NCBI GenBank assembly: GCA_015680685.1
Contig: MNCI01003070.1
Location: 245,930-309,929 of the forward strand
Direction of reading: 5' to 3'
Length of the DNA: 64,000 nucleotides
Origin: Gnetum montanum
Taxonomy: Eukaryota; Streptophyta; Gnetopsida; Gnetales; Gnetaceae
The translations under genes were made by a program, and so were the position numbers. The stretch's first letter is position 1; each line of letters begins with the position of its first letter. The notes under the pieces were generated by a model, which was not told the DNA's origin, searched no databases, and saw only the letters and a list, made by a program, of their open reading frames with translations. Positions 59,489 to 64,000 of the stretch are shown here, in pieces.

Positions 59489-60163
59489 ATGACTCGTTAT
59501 CTGAGCGGCTGGGCATGCGCATGGTTCTGCATTGTAACTGCGGCGAAGGCGGTGCAGGCGTGCGACATCGGAGCGCCTCTGGTAACATGCCACAAACAAA
59601 ACGGAGAATGCGAGATCTACAACAATCGCGGAGCGTGGGACGACGGCTCCGCCTGCACCGCCTCTGCCGTGGCCTATCCCAAGAACGAAGCCGAGCTGCT
59701 GGAGGCCGTGGCAGGGGCTGTGCGGAGAAAGCAGAAGATAAGGGTCATAGGTCCGCTTGGTCACAGCTCCTCACCCCTCATGTGTCCGGGCGCTGGGGGC
59801 TTGCTCATATCCACTCGGGATTTGGTGCGGACGCGCTTCGTGGACAAGCGCGCCGAAACCGTGACGGTGGACGCCGGCGTGAACATGCGGCAGCTGCACG
59901 ACGCCGTGGCCGCCGAGGAAATGGCCTTCACGACGTCCCCGTGGTGGGAGGGCGTCTCGGCAGCCGGCGGCATCAGCACCGGTGCCCACGGCAGCGGACT
60001 CCACGGCCTCAGCTCCAACATCCACGACTACGTCGTCGGAGTCCGAATCGTGGTGCCGGCGTCCCCGGCGGAGGGCTACGCCAAAGTCATCAACCTCACG
60101 CGCAACGACCCCGACCTGAAGGCCGCTGCAATGTCACTCGGCGTGCTCGGTGCCATCTCACAG
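59489..60163 (+). CDS. L-gulonolactone oxidase-like, first exon (partial gene)
   Basis: 225 codons from ATG at 59489 to a donor CAG|GTCAAC at 60163/60164 (phase 0). Residues 1-24 form a signal peptide (MTRYLSGWACAWFCIVTAAK), consistent with a secreted or endomembrane enzyme. The mature part starts CDIGAPLVTC. The FAD-binding (PCMH) domain follows: VAYPKNEAELLEAV, IRVIGPLGHSSSPLMCPG (H-S motif), GGLLISTRDLVR, VDAGVNMRQLHDAV, GGISTGAHGSGLHG, HDYVVGVRIVVP and MSLGVLGAISQ. The family oxidises L-gulono-1,4-lactone or related aldonolactones toward ascorbate; plant substrates vary. Full members have nearly 600 residues, so the C-terminal half must lie in exons beyond the window. No internal stop; GC-rich unlike the surrounding DNA. 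Confidence 0.88.
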
Positions 60164-60362
60164 GTCAACACTAACCATGCTGCTACTCCATCATTATCAT
60201 TAACCTTGTCCAAACGCTAGTCATGGAATCACCTCGTTATTTAAGAGTTAAATCTTTGTTTATGTTTATTTATAATTTCTCATATTGTCTTTCTTTACTG
60301 CCCGTACCGATTCCTGCCCTTCCCACTTTCACCATCATATCAACTTGATTAACTAGTATAAG
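60164..60362 (+). other. Start of GulLO intron 1
   Basis: GTCAAC donor, then AT-rich sequence. No downstream GulLO exon is recognisable up to 64000, so the intron exceeds 3.8 kb, or the gene is cut off. Confidence 0.5.
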
Positions 60363-60549
60363 AATCACACATGGGTTCGATCCCACCTTTCCTATGTGAT
60401 TAGCGCATTAACGGGAAAGTCGCCCCTGTTTTAATCACACATGGGTTCGATCCCACCTTTCCTATATGATTAGCGCATTAACGGGAAAGTCGCCCCTGTT
60501 TAATCACACATGGGTTCGATCCCACCTTTCCTATATGATTAGCGCATTA
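60363..60549 (+). repeat. Three tandem 69-70-bp repeats with a tRNA B-box-like sequence
   Basis: Units start at 60363, 60433 and 60502 with AATCACACATGGGTTCGATC. The third is shorter and diverges after GCGCATTA. Each has GGTTCGATCCC, which fits the tRNA T-arm/B-box consensus GGTTCGANNCC, and TGGG-TTCGA-TCCCA could fold as a T-arm. No complete tRNA is seen. Confidence 0.75.
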
Positions 60550-61640
60550 GACGCGCGTTAAAAGATAGAATTGAGAACGATGGCTGCTTCTATCATAACT
60601 TTTCACTTCTAGAATAACTTTATCTTCCTCTTATCCGAAACTGCTCATTTGCTTAATCCATCCAAATGCTTGCACCTAATTTGCTTACTCCCTTGGCACA
60701 TATCGATTGTCTTTCGTTTTTTTATCATTTTAGATTTATCTAACCTAGTCAGCTTATGAAGAAAGCTGAGTAGGCCAGCTCTTGTCTTAAAAAATCTCTG
60801 CCTCTTTCCGGTCCCGAATGGAAGGTCCTTTCCGGAATCGGAACATTAAGATTGCTTAGTTAGGCCAGTTCTTCTTATCACAAAAATGATTCCTTCTACC
60901 TTATAGATCTCTAATAGCGTGTCTTCTGGAAGTGACGACATTCTTTGGTTATCAGGTTAAAGGATAGGTCTACCCGTAAGGCATCTTGTTAAACAACTTA
61001 AGCCGGGCTGGTTGGTCAAGCCAAAACCTCAGCGGGTCTTACCAGCAGAGAGGCCCTTCTCAGTAAGAAGGTTAGGGTCTATCTCGGTACCGGGGGTTGG
61101 ATGGTGACTAGGCTCATCAAAGTAGATCATATCCCCGTTAGGCATAGGCGTCTTATTCCTCTTGGCATCAGAGTTAGCTGAGGTCAGCTCTTGTTTTCTT
61201 ACTAAATCCATCTAATCTGATAGGACCATTCTCCCGAGCTCTCTCGCTTAGAGTTCACCGTCCTCATCGTTGGCAACTTAGCAAATCCTGAGCATAGCCA
61301 TGCGTGTTGCAGTACAGCAGGTAGCATAAGATGCATAAGTGCCTTGGATATCATGGGTGCTAGAGTCTTATATGAATCCATGACCGGTAATATAGAATTG
61401 GCCGACAAATCTATGCAATCTTATTGGGTTATAGTATGCAATAGTCACGTCTAACCTAGTACACATCTGTGTTCCCTTGTCACGCCGACTAATCTACTAG
61501 TTTTTGGGCTTTAGCCGGCTACCAGAGTCGGGTAGGGAGGTCCCTGTATTCTTGTAAGTCCTTTTCGTGAGTGCTGAGCATCAGAGTTTGTGTATGGAGA
61601 TCATTAGATCCATATGTTTTAGGGCTTAGGGATGTCAACA
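60550..61640. other. Unidentified segment of distinct composition
   Basis: Higher GC than its AT-rich flanks, with CTTTCCGG/GGAATCGGAAC repeats and TAGGCCAG(C/T)TCTT twice (60770 and 60870). No long ORF or known gene. The style recalls plant mitochondrial intergenic DNA, so an organelle insertion in the GulLO intron is possible but untested. Confidence 0.3.
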
Positions 61641-62380
61641 GAGTTGGCAGTTCAATAAATCCAGTTCCTAAGTTCATTATCGGATGGAAGCTGCATCCTT
61701 TTTACCCTTTTTATAAATGGGATCAAAGAAAAATCTGAATAAATTGGTGTAAGAATCAAATTAAAATTGTCAATATTAGCAAAATAGGGCAATTATATTC
61801 ACCCATGTTGGTAGTTGCATTTTCAAATTTTTCTTTTTATCTAAAAGCTCAGTTAGAGTGAAAAATCAAATATAGAAGTTATTTGGCATTAGAAGTAGTA
61901 ATAAACAATATAGTAAGCTTAACAAAGCAAAAAAAATATTGCACTATTTATTACATTAAATGTTTGATCGAAATGTGAATGGGCTTCAATGTTGCATTGC
62001 ATATATCGTAGATCTTGTGAATAATTGGCATATTACATAGTGATATAGCAATCTTTTATTATAGAAATTTTTCGCACATTCCACTCTAGTACTTCCTCCT
62101 TTCTTTTAATGTGTGTATTATAACATTCTAACATTCATTTTTTGCAAGAAAATTTATTGTTTATATCTCTTTTACGGTGTACATTTAACACCATATGAAA
62201 GAAAACTAAAACACTTTTTATTTTATTACATCTGGAGACCATTAGGATTTATTGGAATAAAAATCTATAAATATGTTATGGATAGAAAACATTTCATCAA
62301 TAAAGCTACCAAGTTTCTTGAAGCTATTTCAATTTTCAAAAGGCTCAATTAAACTATTAGCCATAATTTGCCATTTGTGG
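61641..62380. other. AT-rich sequence without recognisable features
   Basis: No coding similarity. The plus ORF 62113-62352 is AT-driven. Nothing else is seen. Confidence 0.3.
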
Positions 62381-62792
62381 TTGTTATGGAAAGGGGATAT
62401 ATGAGGGATTTGTATTGAGATGAGGGAGGTCCCTTCTGAGAGAGTAAAATAACTTAATCTTCTTATGTAGATGCAGAAAACCAAAAACAATAATAGCAAG
62501 CTTTATTGTATTTCTTGGAAATCACAAACATTCAACTCTCAACTCTTGTGTATATGATCGATCCCAGGACAGACTTAAATAGCCACATCTAGAGTTACAA
62601 AATTGGAAACATCTAAAATTAACTAAGATAGATCTTCACAACATGTTTAGAAGTCTTCTCTCATCTTTAGGGAAAATTCTAAAACTATTGGATGGTAGAA
62701 ATGGAAAGTGTAGTTCACAAATAATAAACTGCTAATTCATTGCTATGATTTGCCACTTCATAGCTGTTTTATCATGATAACCATGGTCAACA
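62381..62792 (-). repeat. Copia element 3' LTR (left limit approximate)
   Basis: On the minus strand a purine-rich CTGGGAGAT is followed by TGTTGACCATGG at 62792, the usual layout before a Copia 3' LTR. The far end of the LTR was not located. Confidence 0.5.
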
Positions 62793-63260
62793 ATCTCCCA
62801 GTTGAATATTTTGATTGAGGATCAATCATATCTCCACACAATCCTTTCTACCTTGCCATTCTATGTTGCTTATGCTTTTGCTAAGCCATACGAGGATATA
62901 CTCCAGTCATACTTGTCCATGTTAATTAGCTTGGTCAAAACATCTACAATATTATCCTTGGTGTTTATCTTTTGCATATCCACACTAACATCTTCTACTA
63001 CATTACAAACAAAGTGAAATTGTACTCCTATGTGTTTTGTCCTTGAATGAAAGGCTGGATTTCTTGCAATATGCAAGATGCTCTGACTATCACAAAATAG
63101 AGGAATCTTCTCTTGTTTGTGTCCAAGCTCCTCCAATAACCTTTGAATCAAAATTGCTTCCTTGCAAGCTTATGTAGCTACCATGAATTCTGCTTCTATT
63201 GTAGATAATGCTACTACTGTTTGCAATCTTAATACCCAGCTTATAGCTCCTCTTGCAAGT
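62793..63260 (-). pseudogene. Copia polyprotein C-terminus (RNase H)
   Basis: The minus strand encodes [77 protein letters not shown] and [20 protein letters not shown]. These are the last RNase H blocks of plant Ty1/copia polyproteins (ALSTTEAE, CDSQSA-HIA-NP-FH-RTKHI, TKDN-AD-LTK). Cut at 63260 by an LTR; the rest of the element is not in the window. Confidence 0.88.
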
Positions 63261-64000
63261 TGATGAGTGGCAAGGTCCCCCTACACTCAACCATACGAAA
63301 CGAGCGTAGCACGCGCGATCCGGTCGAACTTCGCAGACTAAATGTCTAAACGCCACAAGGAACACTTGGGGTTAATCGTTCGTTGTCTTCCCAGACTTAC
63401 TTGTTGTTGTCACAGTGTATGGTTAAGTAAGTCCGAGGTATATGATTTTTTTGGTATTTTCAAGTTTATCTCCTATGCTAAACGGTGAAGGGTTGAGAAA
63501 CTAAGACTAACTCTAACTACAGCACTAAGTCCTAGCGTCAGCATTCGTTCCCACTTTCCGTACACACCTTGAACTGTGCAACTATGGCTACCAAACACTA
63601 ATCGTTACTGGGAAAACCACACGTAACGCACGTGCTCGAAGAGGTCGTACTGAGGCACCTAACTAACCTAAGTGTGACAAGCAACCGATTCCTTGACTAG
63701 CCGTACACATTCGTAGATGCTCGTAATCAAGTCGTACTTGTCCCACGTTCTAGGAGGAAAGGGTGAGAGAATCTACTCGCGATGAGTAGCCGATTCCTTG
63801 GCTAGCCGTACACGTTCGTCAGCGCTCATAACCAAATCATACTCATGCCGTGTTACTAGGAAAGAAGTAAATAACATTAATTAAACCTATTCATGCACTA
63901 CAAGGTTTATCCACAAAGCTCGTCTTTATTACCGTACACAACTTGCGTTCATGTACAAAGCTGCTCGAATAAAGAACCGTTCACTTGGGGGACTCCTACT
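63261..64000 (-). repeat. LTR of the D/E/F family, CpG-rich copy (partial)
   Basis: Begins TGATGAGTGGCAAGGTCC on plus and aligns with the D and F LTRs, so on the minus strand it is an LTR ending at 63261. It interrupts the Copia RNase H. It keeps many CpGs (CGAAACGAGCGTAGCACGCG) that read TG or CA in the other copies, so it looks much younger. About 740 of an expected 870-880 bp lie in the window. CAAGT at 63256-63260 is the presumed TSD. Confidence 0.8.

Noticed and set aside
59413-60174. 253-codon ORF as the real gene
   Set aside because: Its product is Arg/Gly-rich with no domain, while the overlapping frame from 59489 gives a clear GulLO FAD-binding domain and ends at a splice donor.

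Overview
The window is plant nuclear DNA, most likely from a gymnosperm or another large-genome plant. Almost all of it is old, decayed Ty3/gypsy retrotransposon sequence nested in layers. The only host gene I recognise is L-gulonolactone oxidase (GulLO). The gymnosperm guess rests on long TE-filled non-coding stretches, heavy C-to-T/G-to-A decay of CpG sites, and the dominance of ancient Athila- and Tat-type elements; it is an inference.

Layout. Positions 1-50270 belong to one minus-strand Athila-like element, D: 5' LTR 49391-50270, gag and protease 49236-46396, reverse transcriptase (RT) 8558-4300, RNase H, integrase to about 2520, and an extra sense ORF (ORF3) from 1943 off the left edge. 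D is split by a 2.9-kb TG...CA insertion (4832-7731, target site duplication (TSD) CTTGT) and by element A (8564-46390, TSD AGTTG). A is a minus-strand Tat-type element and is itself split by element B (16860-35428, plus strand, TSD ACATG/ACGTG), a second Tat-type element. D sits inside the 5' LTR of a plus-strand relative, E (50271-53230). E is followed by the 3' end of another minus-strand relative, F (LTR 53231-54084, ORF3 54411-57154). To the right lie a GulLO last exon (about 57431-57772, pseudogene), the intact first exon of a second GulLO copy (59489-60163), repeats, a Copia fragment (62793-63260) and an LTR of the D/E/F family (63261 to the end).

Most interesting feature. A and B both carry, between protease and RT and antisense to their own gag-pol, an intron-containing gene (B: 28008-23650 minus; A: 36353-40033 plus). 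Its first domain looks like a plant FCP1/NIF-type HAD phosphatase whose acidic catalytic motifs are altered. A second domain resembles plant transposon/mobile-domain proteins, and the tail is coiled-coil with an acidic end. The two copies match along their length despite many substitutions, so the gene is probably a lineage trait. Short repeats built on TGAC-TTAAACTAGC mark the edges of the coding modules in both elements.

How the parts relate. Gag, protease, RT, RNase H and integrase are the usual retrotransposon set. A and B also have the second RNase H domain typical of Tat elements. D and F have a different extra ORF in the env position, with a splice acceptor directly before its ATG. No element looks capable of moving: all have stops and frameshifts, and several catalytic residues are lost. 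Exon and domain boundaries are hand-translated and approximate unless a splice signal or TSD is named.
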